From contig NZ_CP024866.1 in the NCBI RefSeq assembly GCF_004136015.1, forward strand, positions 1,907,473-1,971,472: a stretch of DNA of 64,000 bases. Reading direction: 5' to 3'. Positions 49,607 through 57,752 of this stretch are shown here, piece after piece. Every line of letters begins with the position of its first letter. Position 1 is the stretch's first letter. Made by a program: the position numbers and the translations under genes. The notes beneath the pieces are model-generated. The model had not been told where the DNA came from, searched no databases, and was given only the letters and a program-made list of their open reading frames with translations. The DNA is from Pseudomonas sp. ACM7 (GTDB lineage: Bacteria > Pseudomonadota > Gammaproteobacteria > Pseudomonadales > Pseudomonadaceae).

Positions 49607-50983
49607 ATGAAACAGCCCAAAGTGAATTTCTACAACCTGGCCTGGCGCTGGCATTTCTATGCCGGTCTGTTCGTCGCGCCTTTCATGGTGATGCTGGCTT
49701 TGACCGGCGTCATTTACCTGTTCAAACCGCAACTCGACCCGTTGATGTACGGCAGCCTGCTGAACGTCCCGGCCGGGCATCACAGCGTCCCGGCCGATGA
49801 CCTGCTCAAGCGGGTGAAAGAGGCTTACCCACAAGCCACGATCAAGCAGTATTTGCCACCGGTCAACGCCGAGCGCAGCGCGCAATTTGTCGTGATCAAT
49901 GGCGGTAGCGAGCTCAATGTATTCGTCGATCCCTACCACGGCGACATCCTCGGAGAGCAAGACGCCAAAAAGAATCTGCAAGCCGTTGCGCGAGCGATTC
50001 ACGGCGAATTGATGATCGGCACCGTCGGTGATCGACTGATCGAACTGGCCGCCGGCTGGGGCGTGGTGTTGGTGGTCTCCGGCGTGTTCTTGTGGTGGCC
50101 GCGTGGCCAGGCGGCCGGCATCCTGTGGCCACGCTTGAGCAGTCGCGGTCGAGTGCTTTGGCGTGACCTGCACGCGGTGACAGGGTTTTGGGGCGCGTCG
50201 TTGCTGCTGGTGATGCTGCTCAGCGGCATGACCTGGACCGGGTTCTGGGGCAAGCAATACGCCGAAGTGTGGAATGTCTTTCCGGCAGCGATGTGGGATG
50301 ACGTACCCAAATCCGATGTGGAGGCCCGCAGCCTCAACACCGCTACCCGCCAGACCGTGCCTTGGGCGATGGAAAACACACCGATGCCAATGTCCGGCGA
50401 CCACGCCGAACACATGACCCTCGGCGGCACACAAGCGGGTCCTGCCGCACCGACCATCAGCTTGCAGGACGTGCAGAACATCGCTGCGCAACGCCAGGTC
50501 GAACCGGGTTACAGCATCACCTTTCCGGCCACGACGACTGGCGTGTTCACCATCGCGGTGTTCGCCGACGACCCGCGCAACGACGCCACGCTGCATGTGG
50601 ATCAATACACCGGCGACGTCCTCGCCGACGTGCGCTTCGCGCAATACGGCACCGTCGCCCGCGCGACGGAAATCGGCGTGATGCTGCACGAAGGTAAAAT
50701 GTTCGGTGCGTTCAATCAGATCATTGTGCTGCTGATCTGCCTGATGATTCTGCTCAGCGCCGTCAGCGGCGTGGTGATCTGGTGGAAGCGCCGTCCACAA
50801 GGAAAATTCGGTGTTCCGCCGCTGCGCCACGACCTGCCGAAATGGAAAACCGGGGTGGTGATCATGCTGACGCTGGCAGTGATCTTTCCGCTGGTGGGGG
50901 CTTCGTTGATCGTAGTGTGGCTATTGGATCGAGTGCTGTTATCGAGGCTCAACGAGCGAGTAGAACCTACCGCCTCACTGTGA
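49607..50983 (+). CDS. PepSY-associated TM protein
   Basis: This 458-residue inner-membrane protein has about four membrane segments: about 16-40 (FYAGLFVAPFMVMLALTGVIY), 140-163, 190-212 and 365-388, with a last one near 430-450. Conserved histidines flank them (WHFYAG, AIHGEL, RDLHAVTGFWG), as in PepSY_TM proteins often placed with TonB receptors and thought to be reductases. A periplasmic insertion PMPMSGDHAEHM near 262-275 is Met/His-rich. ATG 49607 is chosen (MKQPKVNFYNLAWRW). The position behind oprC suggests reduction or handling of copper; this is inference. Confidence 0.85.
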   Translation: MKQPKVNFYNLAWRWHFYAGLFVAPFMVMLALTGVIYLFKPQLDPLMYGSLLNVPAGHHSVPADDLLKRVKEAYPQATIKQYLPPVNAERSAQFVVINGGSELNVFVDPYHGDILGEQDAKKNLQAVARAIHGELMIGTVGDRLIELAAGWGVVLVVSGVFLWWPRGQAAGILWPRLSSRGRVLWRDLHAVTGFWGASLLLVMLLSGMTWTGFWGKQYAEVWNVFPAAMWDDVPKSDVEARSLNTATRQTVPWAMENTPMPMSGDHAEHMTLGGTQAGPAAPTISLQDVQNIAAQRQVEPGYSITFPATTTGVFTIAVFADDPRNDATLHVDQYTGDVLADVRFAQYGTVARATEIGVMLHEGKMFGAFNQIIVLLICLMILLSAVSGVVIWWKRRPQGKFGVPPLRHDLPKWKTGVVIMLTLAVIFPLVGASLIVVWLLDRVLLSRLNERVEPTASL

Positions 50984-51051
50984 TCAGATTGCGCGGTTCG
51001 CGCGGAAAAACGCGGGCCGCACAACCTGAAAACAAAAATACCGAAGTTGCA

Positions 51052-51366
51052 TTACTTGTCCGAATACAGGTTGCCATTAATATTTTGAAGCCCTTTCACT
51101 TGCTCGGCACTGCCCCTGTAACTCGTGCTGGTGGGAACGCCTGAACCACTTTGGCATTTGACGGTAATCCAGCAACGCTGGGTATCGTCAAGCCTAACCA
51201 TGTCGGTCGGCACACTGTTGATTCTCTGTGGCTCCCCGCAAGTTGCAACGGCACTGCTGGCATTCCAGGCAGCAGCGCAAGAGCCCCAATCTTCGGCCTT
51301 CAAAGACTGGATACACAGCATAGAACCCAACGAAACAAGTAAAACACTCACCTTTAAACTGTCCAT
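51052..51366 (-). CDS. Small secreted Cys-containing protein, unknown
   Basis: This 104-residue protein has a signal peptide (about 1-24, MDSLKVSVLLVSLGSMLCIQSLKA) and a mature part with four cysteines (SCAAAW, ATCGEP, RCWITVKC), enough for two disulfides. It ends QVKGLQNINGNLYSDK. I do not recognise the family with confidence; the spacing of the last cysteines and the LQNINGNL ending faintly recall CVNH-type lectins. The ATG has GAGG 8 nt upstream, inside the right arm of a hairpin. It is a single gene between the copper module and the ABC transporter. Confidence 0.65.
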   Translation of the reverse strand: MDSLKVSVLLVSLGSMLCIQSLKAEDWGSCAAAWNASSAVATCGEPQRINSVPTDMVRLDDTQRCWITVKCQSGSGVPTSTSYRGSAEQVKGLQNINGNLYSDK

Positions 51367-51374
51367 CGCAATGT

Positions 51375-51417
51375 CCTCGTAGCAGCGTTAATTCGCCTGC
51401 ACGCTAAAACTACGAGG
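51375..51417 (-). promoter_or_regulatory. Leader hairpin covering the ribosome binding site
   Basis: Outer arms CCTCGTAG and CTACGAGG (8 bp) plus inner arms AGCGT and ACGCT can pair in the minus-strand leader. The second outer arm contains the GAGG that would bind the ribosome for the gene at 51366. Confidence 0.5.
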
Positions 51418-51435
51418 GCCGGGAGGGCAGGTCTA

Positions 51436-51451
51436 CTGTCATAACTGACAG
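51436..51451. promoter_or_regulatory. 16-bp palindrome, possible operator
   Basis: CTGTCA-TAAC-TGACAG is a perfect 6+6 bp inverted repeat about 70 bp before the start of the small secreted protein gene. The bound regulator is unknown. Confidence 0.35.
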
Positions 51452-51671
51452 GTTTTATCTGTTTTTCTAGATTGTTTTAATCTAAAAAATACACGTAAAA
51501 AAACAATCGACGATATGCGATGTTCCAAGGTTTGCGCTCGATAAAACAGCGCAATTCACAACCTGAATCCGCCTCACCTTCATCATGAATCAGGCAAGAT
51601 GCGCGTATTAGAGAGTTCTGTAGACTTCGCACGCTTATCTCCCGGCCATTTTTAGTGTTACTGCATAACGC

Positions 51672-51733
51672 AAAGAGCAAGCTCGCTCCCACATTGAAAT
51701 GCGATCAACTGTGGGAGCGAGCTTGCTCGCGAT
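51672..51733. repeat. REP inverted pair before the ABC importer
   Basis: GAGCAAGCTCGCTCCCAC (51675-51692) and GTGGGAGCGAGCTTGCTCGCGAT (51711-51733) are inverted with an 18-bp spacer. It ends 38 bp before the ATPase gene. Confidence 0.87.
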
Positions 51734-51771
51734 GAGGCCGTCAGCAACACCGAATATTTCAGAGTAGATGC

Positions 51772-52560
51772 ATGACCTCGCTGAACCTCACGAACCTCGC
51801 CTGGACGCCCTTGGGCCAGGGCCATTGCCATCACCAGTTCCAACTGCGTGATGCAACCTTGCACGTGCTCCCCGGTGAGTTCGTCGGTTTGATCGGCCCC
51901 AACGGCAGCGGCAAAACCAGCCTGCTGCGCTGTGCCTGGCGCTTCAGCAAACCCGAGAGCGGCGAGGTCAAGCTCGACCACCACAACGTCTGGAAGCAAT
52001 CCTCGCGCTGGTGCGCGCAACGTATCGCCGTGGTCCTGCAGGAATTCCCCGACGCCTTCGGCCTCACCGTCGACGAAGTCGTCGCCATGGGCCGCACACC
52101 GCACAAAGGTCTGTTCGACGGCGACACCCTGGAGGACAGAGAACTCGCAACCCAGGCCCTCGATTCAGTCGGTCTGAAAGGCTTCGAGGATCATGCCTTC
52201 GCCACCCTCTCCGGCGGTGAAAAACAGCGCGTGATCCTCGCCCGCGCCCTGGCTCAGCAACCGCAAATGCTGATCCTCGACGAGCCGACCAATCACCTCG
52301 ATCCGCGCTATCAGCTCGAACTGCTGCAACGGGTCAAACGCCTGAAGATCGGCACCCTGGCGAGCATTCACGACCTCAACCTCGCAGCCGCTTTCTGCGA
52401 TCGGCTGTACGTGATCAATCACGGCCGCATTGTCGCCAGCGGCACGCCCAAAGAAGTCCTGACCGCCCCACTGCTGCGCGACGTGTTCGGCGTCGAAGCG
52501 CTGATAGATGAACATCCCTTGCACGGCTACCCACGAATCACCTGGATAACCCAACCATGA
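51772..52560 (+). CDS. ABC transporter ATPase (iron-siderophore/cobalamin type)
   Basis: This 262-residue ATPase powers a FecBCD/BtuCD-type importer. Walker A is GPNGSGKTS at about 43-51. The signature LSGGEKQR is at about 145-152, Walker B is MLILDEPT near 166-173, and the switch histidine is in ASIHDLNLA. It overlaps the binding-protein gene by ATGA. The substrate is not shown by sequence; adjacency to the cobalamin cluster and the layout of the equivalent P. aeruginosa region (PA2912-PA2914, from memory) favour a corrinoid, cobalt or siderophore. Confidence 0.87.
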   Translation: MTSLNLTNLAWTPLGQGHCHHQFQLRDATLHVLPGEFVGLIGPNGSGKTSLLRCAWRFSKPESGEVKLDHHNVWKQSSRWCAQRIAVVLQEFPDAFGLTVDEVVAMGRTPHKGLFDGDTLEDRELATQALDSVGLKGFEDHAFATLSGGEKQRVILARALAQQPQMLILDEPTNHLDPRYQLELLQRVKRLKIGTLASIHDLNLAAAFCDRLYVINHGRIVASGTPKEVLTAPLLRDVFGVEALIDEHPLHGYPRITWITQP

Positions 52561-53504
52561 CTTTGCGTTCCCTTCTTTGCGCCACTCTGTTGCTGGGCAA
52601 TGCCCAGGCATTTGCCGAGGCCACTCACTACCCGTTGACCGTGCAGAGCTGCAACCGCGAAGTGACCTTCAAGCAAGCGCCGAAACACGCGGTCAGCCAC
52701 GACATCAACATGACCCAGATGATGCTCGCCCTTGGCCTCAAACCCAGCATGGCCGGGTATAGCGGTGTGACCGGTTGGAAGTCGGTCACGCCCCAGATGC
52801 AGACCATCCTCGATGGCTTGCCGGAGTTGGCGGCCAAGTACCCGTCGGTGGAAACCCTGCTCAACGCCAACGTCGATTTTTTCTTCGCCGGCTGGGATTA
52901 CGGCATGCGCGTGGGTGGTGACCTGACGCCGCAAACGTTGCAGCCGCTGGGCATCAACGTCTACGAGCTGACCGAGTCCTGCGCGTTCGTGATGAAGCGT
53001 CCGCCGGCCAGTCTGGAAGACACTTACAACGACCTGCGCAACCTCGGCAAAATCTTTGACGTGCAGGATCGCGCCAACGTCTTGATCACCCAGATGCAGG
53101 CGCAAGTCGCCGAAGTGCGCAAGGATCTGCCGGCGGACAAACCTCGCGTGTTCCTCTATGACAGCGGTGAAGACCGCGCCATGACCTCCGGCCGCCTCGG
53201 TATGCCGCAAGCGCTGATCGACGCCGCTGGCGGGCGCAATATTCTCGACGACGTCGACGCGAGTTGGACCCGGGTCAACTGGGAGAACGTGGTCGAGCGC
53301 AATCCGCAGGTGATCGTGATCGTCGACTACGGCGAAGTCACCGCCGAACAGAAAGAGCAATTTCTGATGAACAACAAGGCGCTGCAATCGGTGGACGCGA
53401 TCAAGAACCAGCGCTTCATCGTGATTCCGTATGTGCAGGCCACGCCGGGGATCGACAACGTGCTGGCGGTTGAAACCCTGGCCAAGGGTTTCCACGGCGA
53501 ATGA
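52557..53504 (+). CDS. Periplasmic binding protein of the iron/B12-type importer
   Basis: This 315-residue protein has a signal peptide (about 1-20, SLLCATLLLGNAQAFA) and a type III binding fold (BtuF/FhuD-like). The first lobe has HDINMTQMMLALGLKPSMAGYSG, a long central helix lies near 155-190, and the second lobe includes NPQVIVIVDYGEV. Two Cys (QSCNRE and ESCAF) may form a disulfide. ATGA overlaps join it to the ATPase upstream and the permease downstream. Confidence 0.87.
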   Translation: MTLRSLLCATLLLGNAQAFAEATHYPLTVQSCNREVTFKQAPKHAVSHDINMTQMMLALGLKPSMAGYSGVTGWKSVTPQMQTILDGLPELAAKYPSVETLLNANVDFFFAGWDYGMRVGGDLTPQTLQPLGINVYELTESCAFVMKRPPASLEDTYNDLRNLGKIFDVQDRANVLITQMQAQVAEVRKDLPADKPRVFLYDSGEDRAMTSGRLGMPQALIDAAGGRNILDDVDASWTRVNWENVVERNPQVIVIVDYGEVTAEQKEQFLMNNKALQSVDAIKNQRFIVIPYVQATPGIDNVLAVETLAKGFHGE

Positions 53505-54511
53505 TCAATCGTCGCTACGCCTTGTTGCTGGTTGCCCTCGGCGCGTTGTTGCTGGTGTCGTGCGTGGTGTCGCTGGGCGTCGGTCCGGCGCGGGTGCCGG
53601 TGGACGTGGTGTGGCGGATTCTGTTGCACAAGATTTTCGGTTTCGGCGTGCCGGACTGGGCCGCTGGGCAGGAACACATCGTCTGGCTGATTCGCGTGCC
53701 TCGCATGCTGTTGGGTGCGTTGGTCGGCGCCGGGCTCGCGCTGATCGGTGCGGTGCTGCAAGCGGTGACGCGCAATCCGCTGGCCGACCCGCATTTGCTC
53801 GGGGTCACCTCCGGCGCGACCCTCGGTGCGGTGATTGTGGTGCTGCATGTCGGTGAAATCGTCGGCTTGCTGACCTTGCCGATCGCGGCGTTTATCGGCG
53901 CGTTGCTGAGCATGTTGATCGTGCTGATGATCGCCAACCGCAACGGGCGACTGGACAGTGATCGGCTGCTGTTGTGCGGCGTGGCGGTGTCCTTCGTGAT
54001 GATGGCGATCGCCAATCTGCTGCTGTTTCTGGGCGATCACCGCGCGAGTTCGGCGGTGATGTTCTGGATGCTCGGTGGGCTCGGGTTGGCGCGCTGGGAA
54101 TTGCTGGCAGTGCCGGCGGCCAGCGTGTTGCTCGGGTTGGTGTTGTTGCTGGGAATGGCTCGGCCACTGAATGCGTTGATGGCGGGCGAGCAGACGGCCG
54201 TGACCCTCGGACTCAACGCTCGTACCGTGCGGTTGCGGGTGTTTTTGATTGCTTCGCTGATGACTGGAGTGCTGGTGTCGATCAGCGGGTCTATCGGGTT
54301 TGTCGGGCTGATGGTGCCGCACATTGCGCGACGTTTGGTCGGGGCGGAGCATCGGCGATTGCTGCCGGTGTGCGTGTTGTTGGGCAGCATCTTTCTCGTC
54401 TGGGTCGACGTCGCCGCCCGCACCCTGATCGCCCCCGAAGACTTGCCCATCGGCGTTGCCACCGCCGCCATCGGCGGCTTGTTCTTCATCGGCCTAATGC
54501 GTCGCCGCTGA
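53501..54511 (+). CDS. FecCD-family permease
   Basis: This 336-residue inner-membrane permease has 9-10 hydrophobic segments. Family motifs are visible: RVPRMLLGALVGAGLALIGAVLQAVTRNPLADPHLLGVTSGA at about 66-107, then GLMVPHIARRLVGAEHR near 268-284 and the C-terminal PIGVATAAIGGLFFIGLM. It forms the channel for the importer encoded by the two genes upstream and overlaps the binding-protein gene by ATGA. Confidence 0.9.
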   Translation: MINRRYALLLVALGALLLVSCVVSLGVGPARVPVDVVWRILLHKIFGFGVPDWAAGQEHIVWLIRVPRMLLGALVGAGLALIGAVLQAVTRNPLADPHLLGVTSGATLGAVIVVLHVGEIVGLLTLPIAAFIGALLSMLIVLMIANRNGRLDSDRLLLCGVAVSFVMMAIANLLLFLGDHRASSAVMFWMLGGLGLARWELLAVPAASVLLGLVLLLGMARPLNALMAGEQTAVTLGLNARTVRLRVFLIASLMTGVLVSISGSIGFVGLMVPHIARRLVGAEHRRLLPVCVLLGSIFLVWVDVAARTLIAPEDLPIGVATAAIGGLFFIGLMRRR

Positions 54512-54820
54512 ACCCCCACATCCCCCTGTAGGAGCTGTCGAGTGAAACGAGGCTGCGATCTTTTGATCTTAAAAAATCAAGATCAAAAGATCGCAGCCTC
54601 GTTTCACTCGACAGCTCCTACAGGTCTACGCCCCAATGTGGCGCACCTCTTCGCACCAACGCGCCAGGCGCGATCCTTCATGGTGCGTCGCCCAAACCGC
54701 GCAACCGCTCTAATACGACATTTCCCTGCCTTTTGCCGACCAGGCACAGCCCTTGCTAAAGACCCTTCAGTAGTCCGCATCTGCCACCAAGAAAATTCAT
54801 AAGTTCATGGAGATCGCACA
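54512..54820. other. Gap between the ABC importer and urtA
   Basis: The first 110 bp hold a perfect inverted repeat (listed separately). The remaining 200 bp should contain the urtA promoter; no clear -24/-12 or -35/-10 pair was found. No gene is seen. Confidence 0.4.
54524..54623. repeat. Perfect 46-bp inverted repeat (REPIN)
   Basis: Arms 54524-54569 and 54578-54623 are exact complements over 46 bp with an 8-nt loop. They belong to the CTGTAGGAGCTGTCGAGTGAAACGAGGCTGCGATC family. The structure may also stop transcription from the permease. Confidence 0.95.
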
Positions 54821-56086
54821 ATGAAGCGTCGCAGCTTGATCAAGGCTTTCACACTATCGGCATCGATTGCCGCGATGGGCATGACCTGGAGCCTCCAGGC
54901 CGCCGAGACCATCAAGGTCGGTATTCTGCATTCGTTGTCCGGGACCATGGCGATCTCCGAAACCTCGCTGAAAGACATGGCGTTGATGACCATCGACGAG
55001 ATCAATGCCAAGGGCGGCGTGAACGGCAAGATGCTGGAACCGGTGGTGGTGGACCCGGCGTCGAACTGGCCGCTGTTCGCCGAGAAAGGCCGCCAGCTGC
55101 TGACCCAGGACAAGGTGGCGGTGGTGTTCGGTTGCTGGACGTCGGTGTCGCGCAAATCGGTATTGCCGGTGTTCGAAGAGCTCAACGGTCTGCTGTTCTA
55201 CCCGGTGCAATACGAAGGCGAAGAGATGTCGCCGAACGTGTTCTACACCGGTGCTGCGCCGAACCAACAGGCGATCCCGGCGGTGGAATACCTGATGAGC
55301 GAAGAAGGCGGCAGCGCCAAGCGTTACTTCCTGCTGGGCACCGACTACGTCTACCCGCGCACCACCAACAAGATCCTGCGCTCGTTCCTGCACTCCAAAG
55401 GTGTGGCCGACAAAGACATCGAAGAGGTCTACACCCCGTTCGGCCACGCCGATTACCAAACCATCGTGGCCAACATCAAAAAATTCTCGGCCGGTGGCAA
55501 GACCGCGGTCATCTCCACCGTCAACGGCGACTCCAACGTGCCGTTCTATAAAGAGCTGGCCAACCAAGGTTTGAAAGCCACCGACGTTCCGGTCGTGGCG
55601 TTCTCGGTCGGCGAAGAAGAACTGCGCGGTATCGACACCAAACCGTTGGTGGGCAACCTGGCGGCGTGGAACTACTTCGAGTCGGTCGAGAATCCGGCGA
55701 ACAAGAAATTCGTCGCCGACTGGAAAGCCTACGCCAAGAAACACAACTTGCCGGGCGCCGACAAAGCGGTGACCAACGACCCGATGGAAGCCACGTACGT
55801 AGGCATCCACATGTGGGCGCAAGCGGCTGAAAAAGCCAAGTCCACTGACGTCGACAAAGTCCGCGAAGCCCTCGCTGGCCAGACCTTTGCCGCGCCGTCC
55901 GGTTACACGCTGACCATGGACAAGACCAACCACCACCTGCACAAACCGGTGATGATCGGCGAGATTCAGGCGGACGGTCAGTTCAACGTGGTGTGGCAGA
56001 CCGAAGGGCCGATCCGTGCCGAGCCGTGGAGCCCGTTCATCTCGGGTAACGACAAGAAGCCGGATTATGCGGTGAAGAGCAACTAA
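54821..56086 (+). CDS. urtA: Urea ABC transporter substrate-binding protein
   Basis: This 421-residue periplasmic protein binds urea for the UrtABCDE importer. The N-terminus MKRRSLIKAFTLSASIAAMG has a twin-arginine-like motif and a hydrophobic core, with mature protein from about residue 29. The Leu/Ile/Val-binding fold starts IKVGILHSLSGTMAISE, the hallmark of this family, with VVFGCWTSVSRKSVLPV and LLGTDYVYPRT further on. GGAGATC precedes the ATG. A REP pair separates it from urtB. It is usually under nitrogen control, but no NtrC site was identified. Confidence 0.95.
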   Translation: MKRRSLIKAFTLSASIAAMGMTWSLQAAETIKVGILHSLSGTMAISETSLKDMALMTIDEINAKGGVNGKMLEPVVVDPASNWPLFAEKGRQLLTQDKVAVVFGCWTSVSRKSVLPVFEELNGLLFYPVQYEGEEMSPNVFYTGAAPNQQAIPAVEYLMSEEGGSAKRYFLLGTDYVYPRTTNKILRSFLHSKGVADKDIEEVYTPFGHADYQTIVANIKKFSAGGKTAVISTVNGDSNVPFYKELANQGLKATDVPVVAFSVGEEELRGIDTKPLVGNLAAWNYFESVENPANKKFVADWKAYAKKHNLPGADKAVTNDPMEATYVGIHMWAQAAEKAKSTDVDKVREALAGQTFAAPSGYTLTMDKTNHHLHKPVMIGEIQADGQFNVVWQTEGPIRAEPWSPFISGNDKKPDYAVKSN

Positions 56087-56135
56087 GCCACTGGATGTCG
56101 GGGCCGGGTATGGAGCTCGGGCCCGACACAAATCC

Positions 56136-56226
56136 CTGTGGGAGCGAGCTTGCTCGCGAAGACGGCGGCACATCCAACATTAATGTGACTGACACACCGC
56201 ATTCGCGAGCAAGCCCGCTCCCACAT
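56136..56226. repeat. REP inverted pair between urtA and urtB
   Basis: Inverted GTGGGAGCGAGCTTGCTCGCGAA units separated by about 40 bp. Confidence 0.88.
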
Positions 56227-56249
56227 TTAGCCCGCGCAAGGCCATACAT

Positions 56250-57752
56250 ATGCCCACCGCCCTTTACCGCTTCTTCCTGGTCATCGCATTGCTTTTACCG
56301 ATGGCTGCTTTTGCCAGCGACGCCGAGGACTTCGTCGCGGCCAATCCCGTGCAGCAAGCCAAGCTTCTGGAAGGCTGGGCTGCGCAGCCCGATCCGGCCC
56401 GTATCGAGCTGATCAACGCCCTGCAACAAGGCGAGCTGACCGTCGACGGCCAACCGAAAACCCTGCGCCTGAACAACCGCCTGCGGGGTCTGATCGACAC
56501 CGCTATGGCCAGCCACCAATTGCTCGCCACTGACGCCAAAACCCGTCTGACCGCCGCGCAGCAATTGCAGAAAAGCGCCAAACCGGCACAGTTGAAATTT
56601 CTCGACCAGCAACTGGCTGGCGAAAAAGATGAAGGCGTCCACGCCGCACTGAGTTTGGCGCTGGCCAATCTACAACTGGTGGACACCGACCCGGCCGTAC
56701 GCCTCGCCGCTGTGCGTCTGCTCGGTGAAACCGGTGACCCACTGGCTCGCACCCGCCTCGAAAGCCTGCTGCAACCCGGTGTCGAAGCCGACGCCGGCGT
56801 ACGCACCGCTGCCGAAACCAGCCTCGCTCAGGTCAAACGCAAACTGCTGATCGGCGAGATCCTCGGTCAAGCCTTCAGTGGCATGTCGCTCGGTTCGATC
56901 CTGCTGCTCGCGGCCCTCGGTTTGGCGATCACCTTCGGACTGCTCGGCGTGATCAACATGGCTCACGGCGAGATGCTGATGCTCGGCGCCTACTCGACGT
57001 ACGTGGTGCAGCTGATGTTCCAACGCTTCGCCCCGCAAGCCATCGAGTTCTACCCGCTGATCGCGTTGCCGGTGGCGTTTTTCGTCACCGCCGCCATCGG
57101 TATGGCGCTGGAGCGCACGGTGATTCGCCACCTCTATGGCCGTCCATTGGAAACCCTGCTCGCCACGTGGGGCATCAGCCTGATGCTGATTCAACTGGTG
57201 CGATTGGTGTTCGGTGCGCAGAACGTCGAAGTGGCCAACCCGGCGTGGCTATCGGGCGGGATTCAAGTGCTGCCGAATCTGGTGCTGCCGTACAACCGCA
57301 TCGTCATCATTGCCTTCGCGCTGTTTGTGGTGGTGCTCACCTGGTTGCTGCTGAACAAGACACGCCTCGGTTTGAACGTGCGCGCCGTCACCCAGAACCG
57401 CAACATGGCCGCCTGCTGCGGCGTACCAACCGGGCGTGTCGACATGCTCGCCTTCGGCCTCGGCTCAGGCATTGCCGGACTCGGTGGCGTAGCCCTCAGC
57501 CAGATCGGCAACGTCGGCCCGGACCTTGGCCAGAGCTACATCATCGACTCGTTCCTGGTGGTGGTGCTCGGTGGCGTCGGTCAGCTGGCCGGTAGTGTGC
57601 TCGCCGCGTTCGGCCTCGGCATCGCCAACAAAATTCTCGAACCTCAGATCGGCGCCGTGCTCGGCAAGATCCTGATCCTCGCGCTGATCATTCTGTTCAT
57701 CCAGAAACGTCCGCAAGGCCTCTTCGCACTGAAAGGACGGGTGATCGACTGA
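56250..57752 (+). CDS. urtB: Urea ABC transporter permease UrtB
   Basis: This 500-residue protein has a signal peptide (about 1-24) and a helical periplasmic domain (about 25-200), in which DPAVRLAAVRLLGETGDPLAR looks like a HEAT-type repeat. The LivH-like permease (about 205-500) follows, starting GMSLGSILLLAALGLAITFGLLGVINMAHGEMLMLGAY and ending with QKRPQGLFALKGR. The long periplasmic part is normal for UrtB. The stop overlaps the urtC start (TGATG). Confidence 0.95.
   Translation: MPTALYRFFLVIALLLPMAAFASDAEDFVAANPVQQAKLLEGWAAQPDPARIELINALQQGELTVDGQPKTLRLNNRLRGLIDTAMASHQLLATDAKTRLTAAQQLQKSAKPAQLKFLDQQLAGEKDEGVHAALSLALANLQLVDTDPAVRLAAVRLLGETGDPLARTRLESLLQPGVEADAGVRTAAETSLAQVKRKLLIGEILGQAFSGMSLGSILLLAALGLAITFGLLGVINMAHGEMLMLGAYSTYVVQLMFQRFAPQAIEFYPLIALPVAFFVTAAIGMALERTVIRHLYGRPLETLLATWGISLMLIQLVRLVFGAQNVEVANPAWLSGGIQVLPNLVLPYNRIVIIAFALFVVVLTWLLLNKTRLGLNVRAVTQNRNMAACCGVPTGRVDMLAFGLGSGIAGLGGVALSQIGNVGPDLGQSYIIDSFLVVVLGGVGQLAGSVLAAFGLGIANKILEPQIGAVLGKILILALIILFIQKRPQGLFALKGRVID

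Larger units (their letters stand above)
51367..51771. other. AT-rich gap upstream of the small secreted protein
   Basis: About 405 bp with no convincing gene. It holds, from left to right, a leader hairpin (51375-51417), a 16-bp palindrome CTGTCATAACTGACAG (51436-51451), an AT-rich stretch to about 51660 and a REP pair (51672-51733). The AT-rich part differs from the flanking core DNA. Confidence 0.5.

Noticed and set aside
51477..51692. 71-codon minus-strand frame in the AT-rich gap
   Set aside because: Begins inside a REP element and has no ribosome binding site.
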